DNA of 64,000 nucleotides from DAIPJH01 sp036770365 (lineage in GTDB: Bacteria; Pseudomonadota; Alphaproteobacteria; Rickettsiales; UBA998). The position numbers and the translations under genes are program-made. How positions within the stretch are numbered: the stretch's first letter is position 1; each line of letters opens with the position of its first letter. Below, in pieces: positions 1 through 7,098 of this stretch. The DNA lies in the NCBI GenBank assembly GCA_036770365.1, contig DAIPJH010000004.1, positions 99,883 to 163,882 of the forward strand, read 5' to 3'. Under the pieces are notes generated by a model that was given only the letters and a program-made list of their open reading frames with translations, searched no databases and was not told where the DNA came from.

Positions 1-297
1 GACATAAGGCGCAAGAGACTGTTTGATTGTAGCGATATCAGGCTCGATGGCCTTGTCAAAGGTGAGGGTGAGTTGATTGTCCTTTGCTGTTGTACGAAAA
101 TGCGGATTGCCTTTGCCCTTGACGGTGATGCGCGTGCGGTCACCGGAAAACTCTGTTGCAAGGGAGATTGCCATTGCAGAAGAGGCTGTTTTTTTGGGAT
201 TGGTACGTGTTGCCATGGCGTCATGAGGCGCAGCAAACATCCATGCCATAGCAAGACATGTCAGCACCCATGATAAGCGTTTGCAAAACTTCCTCAC
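1..297 (-). CDS. N-terminal part of a secreted protein (runs off the left edge)
   Basis: The minus strand is open from a GTG at 297 to the window edge (99 codons). The first ~29 residues form a typical signal peptide: a basic start (RKFCKR), a hydrophobic core (LSWVLTCLAMAWMFAA) and an AMA cleavage site. The following ~60 residues (for example EFSGDRTRITVKG and LTLTFDKAIEPD) resemble the beta-rich N-terminal region of large secreted repeat proteins in Alphaproteobacteria, but no domain can be named with confidence. The start was chosen because an in-frame TGA lies five codons upstream (309-307) and the GTG gives a good signal sequence; the ribosome site is weak. Confidence 0.6.
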   Translation of the reverse strand, partial: MRKFCKRLSWVLTCLAMAWMFAAPHDAMATRTNPKKTASSAMAISLATEFSGDRTRITVKGKGNPHFRTTAKDNQLTLTFDKAIEPDIATIKQSLAPYV

Positions 298-620
298 GTC
301 AATCCGTACTCACCAAAATTTTTGTCGCACATAACACCTAATCTATGTGATGTAGTAGTTTCTAGGAAACACATCAACAGATAAGCGTGAATACCCATAA
401 AAATACTATATACTGTTGTATTATAGTCTGCGTAACGCATTATCTGCGTATATTATGCCATTTTCATGCCATGCTGCATATGTATTTTCTTACTTGATTG
501 TTTTTAAGTAACGCAGTACATCACGCGATTGTTCCGTATAAGGTGCAGATGTGCAAAGCTCTTGCGTTTATGCTTGGGTGGAAGTAACATCAGCAAACAA
601 TTTTTTTGGAGAGAATGAAT
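298..620. other. AT-rich divergent intergenic region
   Basis: This 323-base gap separates two divergent genes for exported proteins and must hold both promoters. It is AT-rich, with several TATA-like stretches around 400-425. I could not find a convincing -35/-10 pair or a terminator, and no ORF with a ribosome site. Confidence 0.4.
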
Positions 621-1133
621 ATGATGAAGCGAGTGATTGTAGCTGTAACCCTTTCAGCTTTGTTGGCGGCCTGCACCGAACAGGGCGGCATGTATTCTGG
701 GTCACAAAATGGCGGAGTTGATCCGATTTTTAATAAGCGTAATGCGGGTGCTGTTGCGGGTGCTGTCGGTGGCGCGATGTTGGGCCGTACGATAGGCAAA
801 GGAACTGGTAAGACAGTGGCGATCGCTGCTGGTACGTTACTTGGTGCTGGACTCGGTGCGTCGATCGGGGAGTCACTTGATAAGGCAGATCTAAGTATGC
901 ATGAGCAAACGTCACAACGTGCGTTGGAGTCTGCACCTCCAGGTCAAGCTTTGCCGTGGAGCAATCCTGAGACGGGTCACTCTGGCACAATTACTCCTAA
1001 TAATTATTACAAAACTGCTTCAGGACAGTATTGCCGCGAGTATACTCAAACCATTAATGTAGGTGGTCGCAGTGAAGAAGGTGTGGGGACAGCGTGCCGC
1101 CAGCCTGATGGCTCTTGGAAAATTATCCAATAG
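621..1133 (+). CDS. Glycine-zipper surface lipoprotein (17-kDa antigen-like)
   Basis: The 170-residue product starts with a lipoprotein signal (VTLSALLAAC), so it should be acylated on Cys and anchored in a membrane. Residues ~45-90 form a glycine zipper (GAVAGAVGGAMLG, then GTLLGAGLGASIG), as in the RT0821/Lpp0805 surface-protein family and the rickettsial 17-kDa antigen. The C-terminal half carries the family-like pattern YYKTASGQYCREY and ends in QPDGSWKII. Start 621 was preferred because GGAGAGA at 608-614 lies six bases upstream; ATGs at 615 and 624 are also in frame. The role is probably structural in the cell envelope. It is a monocistron 54 bases ahead of fabI. Confidence 0.85.
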   Translation: MMKRVIVAVTLSALLAACTEQGGMYSGSQNGGVDPIFNKRNAGAVAGAVGGAMLGRTIGKGTGKTVAIAAGTLLGAGLGASIGESLDKADLSMHEQTSQRALESAPPGQALPWSNPETGHSGTITPNNYYKTASGQYCREYTQTINVGGRSEEGVGTACRQPDGSWKIIQ

Positions 1134-1187
1134 TGCGATTGGGTGAAGTTTAGTTATACATAAACGAAAATAAAAAAAGGGTGAGTT

Positions 1188-2021
1188 ATGGCGGAGAATC
1201 CTCTCGCAGGAGTTCCAGTAGGGACATTGATGAAAGGGCGTCGCGGTCTGGTGATGGGCGTGGCGAATGATCGTTCAATTGCATGGGGGATTACCCGTCA
1301 TCTCGCTGCGCAAGGCGCAGAGGTGGCGTTCACGTATCAAGGGGAAGCCCTTGAAAAGCGAGTGCGTCCGTTGGCGCAATCGATTGGTTCAAGCATTATT
1401 TTACCGTGTGATGTGACCAATATGGACAGCGTTGATGCCACGTTTGATGTTTTAGAAAAAGAGTGGGGTTCGCTTGATTTCGTTGTGCATGCGATCGCTT
1501 ATTCTGACAAAGATGAGCTTACGGGCAAGTACGTTGATACATCACGTCAAAACTTTCTGAATTCCCTCGATATTTCCTGCTATTCTTTTACTGCCGTGTG
1601 CAAACGTGCCTACCCTTTGATGAAAGAGGGTGGTAGTTTAATGACGCTGAGTTATCTTGGTGCAGAGCGTGTGATGCCGCATTATAACGTAATGGGCGTG
1701 GCAAAGGCAGCACTGGAAGCGAGTGTACGTTATTTGGCGGCAGATCTGGGTGAGTATGGGATTCGTGTGAATGCGATTTCGGCAGGGCCTATCAAAACCT
1801 TGGCTGCTTCAGGGATCGGCGATTTCCGTTATATCCTTAAATGGAACGAGTATAATGCACCGCTTAAGCGCAATGTAACGATTGATGAGGTTGGTGGTGC
1901 GGCGTTGTTTTTATTGTCTGAGCTTGGTAGCGGTACAACGGGTGAGTTGCTTCATGTCGATTGTGGCTATCATGTGATCGGGATGAAAAATGCGAGTGCG
2001 CCTGATATTGCTACAGTATAG
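1188..2021 (+). CDS. fabI: Enoyl-[acyl-carrier-protein] reductase (NADH)
   Basis: FabI catalyses the last reduction of each fatty-acid elongation cycle, converting trans-2-enoyl-ACP to acyl-ACP. The 277 residues match the usual length. The N-terminal nucleotide-binding segment reads GVANDRSIAWGI, as in FabI rather than classical short-chain dehydrogenases. The catalytic Tyr-x6-Lys motif is in YNVMGVAKAALEAS (residues ~165-178), preceded by SYLGAERVMPH. NAISAGPIKTLAASGI is the substrate-loop region. An AGGGTGAG ribosome site precedes the ATG. Confidence 0.96.
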   Translation: MAENPLAGVPVGTLMKGRRGLVMGVANDRSIAWGITRHLAAQGAEVAFTYQGEALEKRVRPLAQSIGSSIILPCDVTNMDSVDATFDVLEKEWGSLDFVVHAIAYSDKDELTGKYVDTSRQNFLNSLDISCYSFTAVCKRAYPLMKEGGSLMTLSYLGAERVMPHYNVMGVAKAALEASVRYLAADLGEYGIRVNAISAGPIKTLAASGIGDFRYILKWNEYNAPLKRNVTIDEVGGAALFLLSELGSGTTGELLHVDCGYHVIGMKNASAPDIATV

Positions 2022-2103
2022 CGGTTAGGGAAGAGGGGCTGTTTTTTTAGGGACAGCGATTAACTGCAGGGGGAATAAATATTCCAAGAATGTGAAAAAT
2101 CTA

Positions 2104-2132
2104 TTGAGCTTCTGAATATCTCTTGTTATGGT
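2104..2132 (+). promoter_or_regulatory. Promoter of the tRNA-Ser gene
   Basis: TTGAGC (2104-2109) and TATGGT (2127-2132) are separated by 17 bases and end 32 bases before the mature tRNA 5' end. The spacing fits a housekeeping promoter. Because the promoter lies left of the prophage, the tRNA remains expressible in the lysogen. Confidence 0.5.
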
Positions 2133-2164
2133 GCGCCCCTGCTTTTGCAGACATTTTCCCCTGC

Positions 2165-2256
2165 GGAGGGGTGGCCGAGAGGCTGAAGGCGGCAGATTGC
2201 TAATCTGTTATACGGTTTCATCCGTATCGTGAGTTCGAATCTCATCCCCTCCGCCA
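2165..2256 (+). tRNA. tRNA-Ser (anticodon GCT)
   Basis: This is a class II tRNA with acceptor stem GGAGGGG/CCCCTCC, discriminator G and an encoded CCA. The anticodon loop ATTGCTAAT reads GCT (codons AGC/AGU). The long variable arm (TACGG...CCGTA) and the T arm GTGAGTTCGAATCTCAT are intact. The 3' end from 2239 is the prophage attachment core, so the last 18 bases of the functional gene are supplied by phage DNA that restores the same sequence. Confidence 0.96.
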
Positions 2257-2257
2257 T
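2239..2257. repeat. Left attachment core (attL) in the tRNA-Ser 3' end
   Basis: Nineteen bases identical to 48171-48189. They cover the 3' half of the T arm, the 3' acceptor strand, CCA and one further base. On the minus strand the same bases encode the last codons and the TGA stop of the recombinase (Trp-Arg-Arg-Gly-stop). Confidence 0.9.
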
Positions 2258-3786
2258 TTGAAACAGTCGTCCATATTTTGGAACCTGTCGAATGGAAAGT
2301 TATAGGAATAACAAAGGGTTTCCCCTTTGAGCGTTAGGTTCGAAAACACGAAATTCAGCAATTCGCGTTTTTCCTCTAGGTTCGAACTCATGAACGCCTT
2401 ATGCGCTCCCATAGCCACTTTCATCAGTTTTTCCATCGTGCTGCCGAATACGTTGTCTGCATCGTCATACGCATGAATCAGGTTCACCAATTCCACCTGA
2501 CGGGATTTATATTGCTCCCGCTTGGCTCGATAATCATCTGGCGGCAATACCCCCTCGGCCAGCAAATCCACTAACCGATCCAGTCGCACCTGAAGGTCGG
2601 TATGTTCCTTCTTCAGTGCGCCGACCTCACGGTTGTGAGATTCCTGCTTTGCCTTGTTCGCATCCTTCACAGCTGCGAGTGCCGCAGTCATCAACTCTGG
2701 GTCTTTGATCGAGATGCGCTCAAGAGCATCTTCGACCTGCGCGGCAATACTATCCTCGCGCACCCACATCTTTTTCTTCGGATCGTCAGGCTTCCAGGTA
2801 ACCAGATAGGTAAACTCTGCTGTCGTGCCGTTCTTGTAGTTTTTCTTTTTGGTGTCCGAGGAAATCACTCTGCCCGTGACACCACAGGTAAGCAATCCGC
2901 GGAACAGAAATTCTTTGCCGCCATAATGGAATGGCTTTTTGTCCCAGCCTTGCAATACGGCCTGACAATCATCCCACACGGATTTTGAAATCAATGGTTC
3001 GTGACAATGCTGCATGATCTCACCTTTTATCAGCATTTCGCCGTAATAAAAAGGATTCTGCACCATGCGATACAATGTCGATTTGTGCAATTCGCCACCA
3101 ACCTTGCTCCGCAATCCCCACTCTTTGCAGCGGCGTTGCATGTCGCCGAGGGTGAAAGCTCCCGAAGCATAATCAGTGAATAATCTCATGACCAGCGGGG
3201 CGCGAACTGGATCAGTCACAATCACGCTGTTGCCGCGTTCATCGCGTTGGTTCAAGTAACCAAGCGGCGCGGGTCCGTACCATTCGCCTTTTTTAATCTT
3301 GTAGTCGATGCTGCGCTTTACGTTTTCCGAAAGCTGCATGACATAGCTTTTTGCACCAAGCACGCAGAAGTCCCAGCGCATGTGATCCGATGCACTAGCT
3401 TCGCGCCCGATAATCATATTCTCGCGGTAGAAGTGCAACTCGATTTTATCCCTGCGAACGAGATCATCGAGATACACCGAATCTTTGAAGCTGCGCTGCA
3501 CGCGGTCAACAGCATCAGCGACAATTGCAATCGTGCCTTTTTGCCGCTTGGCAAACTCAATCATTTCCATGAACTTTCTACGATCACCGCGTGTCGAAGA
3601 TTCGGTGATGGTGAAAATCTCAAGGATGTCAAAATTGTGTCTGGCGCAGTAGCGGATCAGGCGTTCACGTTGTGCATCAAGCGAGTGGCCGTCCTCTTGG
3701 TCTTTCGAAGATACGCGCACCAGGATAATGGCTTTTGAAACCCGCGCCGCTTCTTTAACCTCTAATTTCTGTTTTCTTCCTCTCAC
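2242..3786 (-). CDS. Large serine recombinase (phage integrase)
   Basis: At 514 residues this is a large serine recombinase, not a tyrosine integrase. The resolvase domain begins ILVRVSSKDQEDG, with Ser26 the expected nucleophile, followed by the SLDAQRERL motif. The recombinase domain (residues ~165-290) includes GPAPLGYLNQ and LYRMVQNPFYYGEM. The zinc-ribbon region after LLTCGVTG is degenerate in cysteines, and a coiled coil spans ~375-440. The start is GTG at 3786, overlapping the upstream small ORF's TGA. The stop codon lies within the attachment core. It should catalyse integration into tRNA-Ser and, with a directionality factor, excision. Confidence 0.95.
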   Translation of the reverse strand: MRGRKQKLEVKEAARVSKAIILVRVSSKDQEDGHSLDAQRERLIRYCARHNFDILEIFTITESSTRGDRRKFMEMIEFAKRQKGTIAIVADAVDRVQRSFKDSVYLDDLVRRDKIELHFYRENMIIGREASASDHMRWDFCVLGAKSYVMQLSENVKRSIDYKIKKGEWYGPAPLGYLNQRDERGNSVIVTDPVRAPLVMRLFTDYASGAFTLGDMQRRCKEWGLRSKVGGELHKSTLYRMVQNPFYYGEMLIKGEIMQHCHEPLISKSVWDDCQAVLQGWDKKPFHYGGKEFLFRGLLTCGVTGRVISSDTKKKNYKNGTTAEFTYLVTWKPDDPKKKMWVREDSIAAQVEDALERISIKDPELMTAALAAVKDANKAKQESHNREVGALKKEHTDLQVRLDRLVDLLAEGVLPPDDYRAKREQYKSRQVELVNLIHAYDDADNVFGSTMEKLMKVAMGAHKAFMSSNLEEKRELLNFVFSNLTLKGETLCYSYNFPFDRFQNMDDCFKWRRG

Positions 3787-3941
3787 CAGAACGTCTCCCG
3801 ACTGTAATGCGGAGACAATCTGGTGATCGGGGAGTTCGAAAACCGTAGTGAAACGATTATGGTAGCCTTTAAGCCGAAGCTCTGGACATACGCCACCATC
3901 TCCCCGACCATAGCGATAGAGGTCGAAGATACATCAATCAT
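3783..3941 (-). CDS. Small protein translationally coupled to the recombinase
   Basis: This 52-residue ORF begins at ATG 3941, overlapping the stop of the preceding gene by eight bases, and ends in a GTGA overlap with the recombinase start. Such double overlap is strong evidence of translation. The sequence (MIDVSSTSIAMVGEMVAYVQ... RLSPHYSRETFW) matches no family I recognise. Its position suggests a recombination accessory such as a directionality factor, which is inference only. Confidence 0.5.
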   Translation of the reverse strand: MIDVSSTSIAMVGEMVAYVQSFGLKATIIVSLRFSNSPITRLSPHYSRETFW

Positions 3942-4197
3942 GGGCTGATGCACACCCTTCACTATTGGAGTTTCGACACTCCGCGTCAGCATTCTGCCTA
4001 CGCATCAAAAGATTACTATATTCCAGCTGGTTATCAAGAACTTCCTGCGGTGTTTTTGCAGCCACTCGGATCACCAATTCGCAATAGCCCATCAGGTTAC
4101 GCGCCAGGCGGTGCGCTTGCTGATCGCTAATGGGTTCGGGATGCCGTTCTTTGATTAAGTCCACCAGCTTATCGTATGATGTTTTCTCGGAGGTCAT
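3934..4197 (-). CDS. Hypothetical phage protein
   Basis: The 87-residue product starts at ATG 4197, seven bases after a strong AGGAGGT site; the longer reading frame to 4329 lacks one. It is helical and hydrophilic (YDKLVDLIKERHPEPISDQQAHRLARNLMGYCELVIRVA). No domain is recognised. It is followed, with overlap, by the small ORF and the recombinase, so these three probably form one operon. Confidence 0.6.
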   Translation of the reverse strand: MTSEKTSYDKLVDLIKERHPEPISDQQAHRLARNLMGYCELVIRVAAKTPQEVLDNQLEYSNLLMRRQNADAECRNSNSEGCASAHD

Positions 4198-4350
4198 GAC
4201 AGCACCTCCTGCGCGGCGAGCGTTTGGAAACGCAATGCCACGAAGAAAAACAACACCGACTTCGTAGGGAGATTTCGCAAAGTGAGAAGGTAACGTGTAC
4301 GCACCTCTCGCGATTTTCTCCCTAAACATAGCGAATTCTGTTCAACGTGT

Positions 4351-4779
4351 TTAGTCTTTTTTTGTTCGAACATTTCGCCCCCCGTTTCGTGAGGTGTTCA
4401 GGCGGAAAGCAATCTGCAAAAGCGCAGTGCGCCACATGTGATAGGCCGTGGTGCGACCGCAACCGAGCCGCCAGCAGATAGGTTTCCACGGCACTTTCGC
4501 GGCGCGGAGCCAAATCAGGCGGCGTTCTTCTTCGCGATCCAACAGGAAAATCCACTGGATGGTTTCCTCCATTCGACTGATGGATTCAGCGGAAGGTGGT
4601 CCCAGGCGCATCGGCTCGACTTCTGCCTGCAAGTTTTCCATTACCGTGCGGACAATCGGCGGCCAGGTGCTGAAATAGCCTTTCATTCGGACTGAAGGCA
4701 GACGGCGCAGCGTGTAGGCTGCTTCCTCAAAGCGATCAGCAATTTCCACAAGCGTGTAGTTTTTGAGGGTCGGTTTCAT
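4351..4779 (-). CDS. DUF6362-like helix-turn-helix protein
   Basis: The 142-residue protein has a central block METIQWIFLLDREEERRLIW followed by AAKVPWKPICWRLGCGRTTA, which looks like a sigma-70 region 4-type helix-turn-helix. This arrangement fits the DUF6362 family seen in alphaproteobacterial phages. It overlaps the replication gene by four bases (ATGA), so the two are co-translated. A DNA-binding role in replication or early regulation is inferred. Confidence 0.65.
   Translation of the reverse strand: MKPTLKNYTLVEIADRFEEAAYTLRRLPSVRMKGYFSTWPPIVRTVMENLQAEVEPMRLGPPSAESISRMEETIQWIFLLDREEERRLIWLRAAKVPWKPICWRLGCGRTTAYHMWRTALLQIAFRLNTSRNGGRNVRTKKD
4363..4372. promoter_or_regulatory. TGTTCGAACA palindrome, copy 1
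   Basis: A perfect 10-bp palindrome within the last codons of the DUF6362-like gene, ~165 bases upstream of the small-gene/recombinase operon. The same core appears at 6282-6299 and 7889-7898, so it is a candidate phage repressor operator. Confidence 0.4.
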
Positions 4780-5996
4780 GCGCTGGCCTCCACAATCAAT
4801 TCGAGGCGCGTCACTGGCGTGTCATGCTTGGTTGCTTCTGCAAACCAGCGCGTGAGGTCGGCCAGATAGTGCGTGATGAGCCATTCCTGAATGAACTTGC
4901 TTGGGCAGCGCATGGTGACCACCGCGCCGTCGCCGTATTTCAGAATGCGGATGATGCGTGTGGATGAAAGCCAGCTGCGGCCAGATGCCTTGCCATGCTT
5001 CTTTTGGAAAGCCTCCAGCACGCGATCCCACGCCTCTTGCAAAGCAGGTACGTCGCAGGCAGGTGCTTTGGGTGGATGATTGCCCCCCGAGAAACCACCC
5101 TCCAAGATTTTTGCCACATGGTCGGAAGATTCCACTGCCCATGACAGGTCAATCGTCCAGCCTTTGCCTGCAATCTTGCCAAGGCAAAACTCCGAAGTCC
5201 CGATGATCTCGCAGTAGTGCTTCCATGCACGCATGTCCTGCTGGAAATCATCCAACCACCGCTGTGCCATCTTATCCTGGCGTTTGGGTGTGAGCTTTGC
5301 CTTCTGATCTGGGGTCAGCTTGCTCTGCACTTCTGCGTTCCAGATGTCGAGCATCTGCTCTAAAATCTGTTTTCCACAGCTTGTCTGTTTTTCCCTCTCG
5401 GACTCTCTCTTTTCTGCTCTCTCTCTTATTTTTTTATCTGAATTTGTTTTCTTTTTTTCTGAATTTGCCTCTGCGTCTGAATCTGGTCTGCTATCTGCTG
5501 ATCTGTTCTCTGCATCTGCAATCTGTACTCTGCTCTCTGTATCTGGGTCGGATTTGCTGTTTTTTTGTGATTTTGCGTGTTTCTCCGTAACGCTGCGTGA
5601 CGCATCGTGACGCGGCGTGACGGTGTGTGACGCACTATCATTTGAATCAGGTGCATCCTTCTTGCCATCTCGATACCTTTTAGAACGCTCTGAATCGGTG
5701 GCATACTGACGCTTATCCCAGCCCGTAAGCCGATGTTTCTGGTCAATCATGCCCTTTTCGTAAAAGGTGCGGAGGATGTCCTCGACAGTCTTTTGCGGGA
5801 TGTCTTGCACCACCGCAATCTGCTCGGAATCCACCTGCACCGTACCCCGTGTTTTGTGACGAGAGGCGGCATCCAGTACGCAAAGCCATACTGTCACCAC
5901 ATGCGTCATCAGGTGGCCGCAACGCTTTGCGACTACCTTGAGTTTTGCGTCCTCAGGCATACCGTGATAAACCCTGTACCATTCGATTGATGTCAT
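4776..5996 (-). CDS. Phage replication initiator with C-terminal DnaA-N-like domain
   Basis: The 406-residue protein has three parts. Residues 1-105 are a winged-helix region (WYRVYHGMPEDAKLKVVAKR ... GTVQVDSEQIAVVQDIPQKT) like other phage replication initiators. Residues ~110-225 are a low-complexity charged linker rich in Ser, Asp, Lys and Glu. Residues ~305-395 resemble DnaA domain I (AWDRVLEAFQKKHG ... MRCPSKFIQEWLITHYLADL), which in DnaA recruits helicase. The linker DNA contains a 10-bp iteron array (5586-5635). Together this resembles lambda O: initiator with its origin inside the gene. No helicase or loader gene is visible nearby, so host DnaB is probably recruited. Confidence 0.75.
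   Translation of the reverse strand: MTSIEWYRVYHGMPEDAKLKVVAKRCGHLMTHVVTVWLCVLDAASRHKTRGTVQVDSEQIAVVQDIPQKTVEDILRTFYEKGMIDQKHRLTGWDKRQYATDSERSKRYRDGKKDAPDSNDSASHTVTPRHDASRSVTEKHAKSQKNSKSDPDTESRVQIADAENRSADSRPDSDAEANSEKKKTNSDKKIRERAEKRESEREKQTSCGKQILEQMLDIWNAEVQSKLTPDQKAKLTPKRQDKMAQRWLDDFQQDMRAWKHYCEIIGTSEFCLGKIAGKGWTIDLSWAVESSDHVAKILEGGFSGGNHPPKAPACDVPALQEAWDRVLEAFQKKHGKASGRSWLSSTRIIRILKYGDGAVVTMRCPSKFIQEWLITHYLADLTRWFAEATKHDTPVTRLELIVEASA
5395..5480. other. Pyrimidine/AT-rich tract, candidate unwinding element
   Basis: The plus strand is nearly pure pyrimidine with long T runs, about 110 bases from the iteron array and inside the initiator gene. In iteron origins an easily melted tract next to the iterons is where strands separate. 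It also encodes the Lys/Glu/Ser-rich linker, so its composition may simply reflect the protein. Confidence 0.35.
5586..5635. repeat. Five tandem 10-bp iterons (candidate phage origin)
   Basis: Five consecutive 10-base units: CGTAACGCTG, CGTGACGCAT, CGTGACGCGG, CGTGACGGTG, TGTGACGCAC. The consensus is CGTGACGCNN. The period is not a multiple of three, so the repeat is not caused by a repeated peptide; it is conserved at DNA level and matches one helical turn. Location within the initiator gene is as in lambda ori. Confidence 0.55.
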
Positions 5997-6004
5997 GTGC
6001 GTGC

Positions 6005-6250
6005 CTACGAGCGTCTGTCACGACGCTTGCCTTCTTCACGCAGCTTGAAATTGATCGCGCCCTGAACCCAGTCCTTGGCCAGTTTTGCGCTGAAAATGGT
6101 GCCTTTAACCTGCTGCTTTTCAGCCTTCGCCAGTTCCTTTTCTGCTTGTGCCAGCAGCTTCTTCAGAACCTTCATGTCCATTTTCATGAGGGTGCGGATG
6201 GGTGTTTTCCGCATCTCATCGAGTGTCATTTTTTCTTTGGGATTAGTCAT
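6005..6250 (-). CDS. Small coiled-coil hypothetical phage protein
   Basis: An 81-residue, very Lys/Glu-rich protein with a probable coiled coil (MKVLKKLLAQAEKELAKAEK) and a basic end (EGKRRDRRS). It begins eight bases upstream of the replication initiator and has a good GGAGGC site (6255-6260) before ATG 6250. Tandem TGTTCGAAC repeats lie 32-49 bases upstream of its start. It is the likely first gene of the replication operon. No function is recognised. Confidence 0.65.
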   Translation of the reverse strand: MTNPKEKMTLDEMRKTPIRTLMKMDMKVLKKLLAQAEKELAKAEKQQVKGTIFSAKLAKDWVQGAINFKLREEGKRRDRRS

Positions 6251-6281
6251 GGTTGCCTCCGTTGATTAAGAACGGCTCGTT

Positions 6282-6299
6282 TGTTCGAACTGTTCGAAC
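6282..6299. promoter_or_regulatory. Tandem TGTTCGAAC operators upstream of the replication operon
   Basis: Two directly adjacent 9-base copies (6282-6290 and 6291-6299) share the TTCGAA palindromic core with sites at 4363 and 7889. Adjacent repeats upstream of an early phage operon are what a repressor or activator site would look like. Confidence 0.5.
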
Positions 6300-6320
6300 G
6301 GCAACCTGACTGACGACTGC

Positions 6321-6453
6321 TAGGGCTGGCGTCAGGCTCGGCTAGGTGTCATTGAGGGCTTGGGTAGGGCTTGAAAGCCTCGGGCTAATCTAGGGCGAGC
6401 CCAGTGCAAGCCTCAGACATGCCTCGGGCTTGTCTAGGGCAAGTATAGGGCTT
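6321..6453. repeat. Cluster of TAGGGC(T) repeats with a duplicated 23-mer
   Basis: TAGGGC occurs at 6321, 6365, 6391, 6435 and 6446. Within the cluster a 23-base unit at 6377-6399 (GCCTCGGGCTAATCTAGGGC...) recurs at 6421-6443 with three mismatches, 44 bases apart. The stretch fills the gap between the S24 peptidase gene and the replication operon and contains no ORF. It could be a protein-binding array for replication or transcription control. Confidence 0.5.
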
Positions 6454-6459
6454 TTGATT

Positions 6460-6987
6460 TTAAGAAGCGGGATGGATGATAAACGTCACCACACCATGCA
6501 CCTTGAGTTCTTCACCTTCTTTGATGAGAATCGGGTCATAGTTGGGATTTTCAGGCACCAGCATGATGTGGCCGTTTTGACGGAACAGACGTTTCACGGT
6601 GAGTTCACCATTGAGCGATACGATCACGATGTCTTTATGCTCTGGCAGCTTGGCGGTATCCACCACCAGCACGTCATCTTCTTTGATGCCTGCATCCACC
6701 ATTGAATCACCCGATACGCGCACCAAGTAGGTGGAATCTGGGTCTTTCACCATCAGCTCGTTGAGATCAATCGTATCGTCCACATGGTCTTCGAGCGGAG
6801 TGGGAATCCCAGCGGGAATGCGCGACGAATACATCGGGACTTTGTATCCCTTGTTTTCCACATACCTACACACATCCCCTAACAGGCTCAGTGGAATGCG
6901 AACGGGTTTTGTCGTTTCCCCAAAGCGTCCTTGGCCTTTTGGCCTTCCTGCGCCTTTGCGTTTACCGCCGTGCGGTGTAGTTGACAC
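6460..6987 (-). CDS. UmuD-like S24 peptidase with basic N-terminal extension
   Basis: The C-terminal ~110 residues are closely UmuD-like: an Ala59-Gly60 cleavage site (RIPAG), Ser95 in VSGDSMVDAGI, and Lys132 in ELTVKRLF, the serine-lysine dyad of RecA-stimulated self-cleavage. The first 60 residues are unlike UmuD; they include GGKRKGAGRPKGQGR, which resembles an AT-hook and could bind DNA. There is no umuC in the window. In a prophage such a protein may act as an SOS-cleavable regulator or replication modulator, but a classical helix-turn-helix is not visible. The start is GTG at 6987 with a GGGGGAA site. It is divergent from the 7099 gene. Confidence 0.8.
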   Translation of the reverse strand: MSTTPHGGKRKGAGRPKGQGRFGETTKPVRIPLSLLGDVCRYVENKGYKVPMYSSRIPAGIPTPLEDHVDDTIDLNELMVKDPDSTYLVRVSGDSMVDAGIKEDDVLVVDTAKLPEHKDIVIVSLNGELTVKRLFRQNGHIMLVPENPNYDPILIKEGEELKVHGVVTFIIHPAS

Positions 6988-7098
6988 TGAGAGTTCCCCC
7001 GTAGGTTGTTAATGCTATTGACGCTTCATAGCAAAATACTGTACACAATTCAAGAGGCATAAAAAACTAAGATTAGCAAGCAAAATCGGGGGGCTGCC

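Noticed and set aside
5395..5530. CRISPR-like or microsatellite array of TCTG units
   Set aside because: The units have no constant spacer and encode the low-complexity linker of the replication protein.
6282..6299. SOS box of the alphaproteobacterial GTTC-N7-GTTC type
   Set aside because: The two GTTC are spaced by five bases, not seven, and the palindromic TTCGAA core repeats at single sites elsewhere, so a phage operator fits better.
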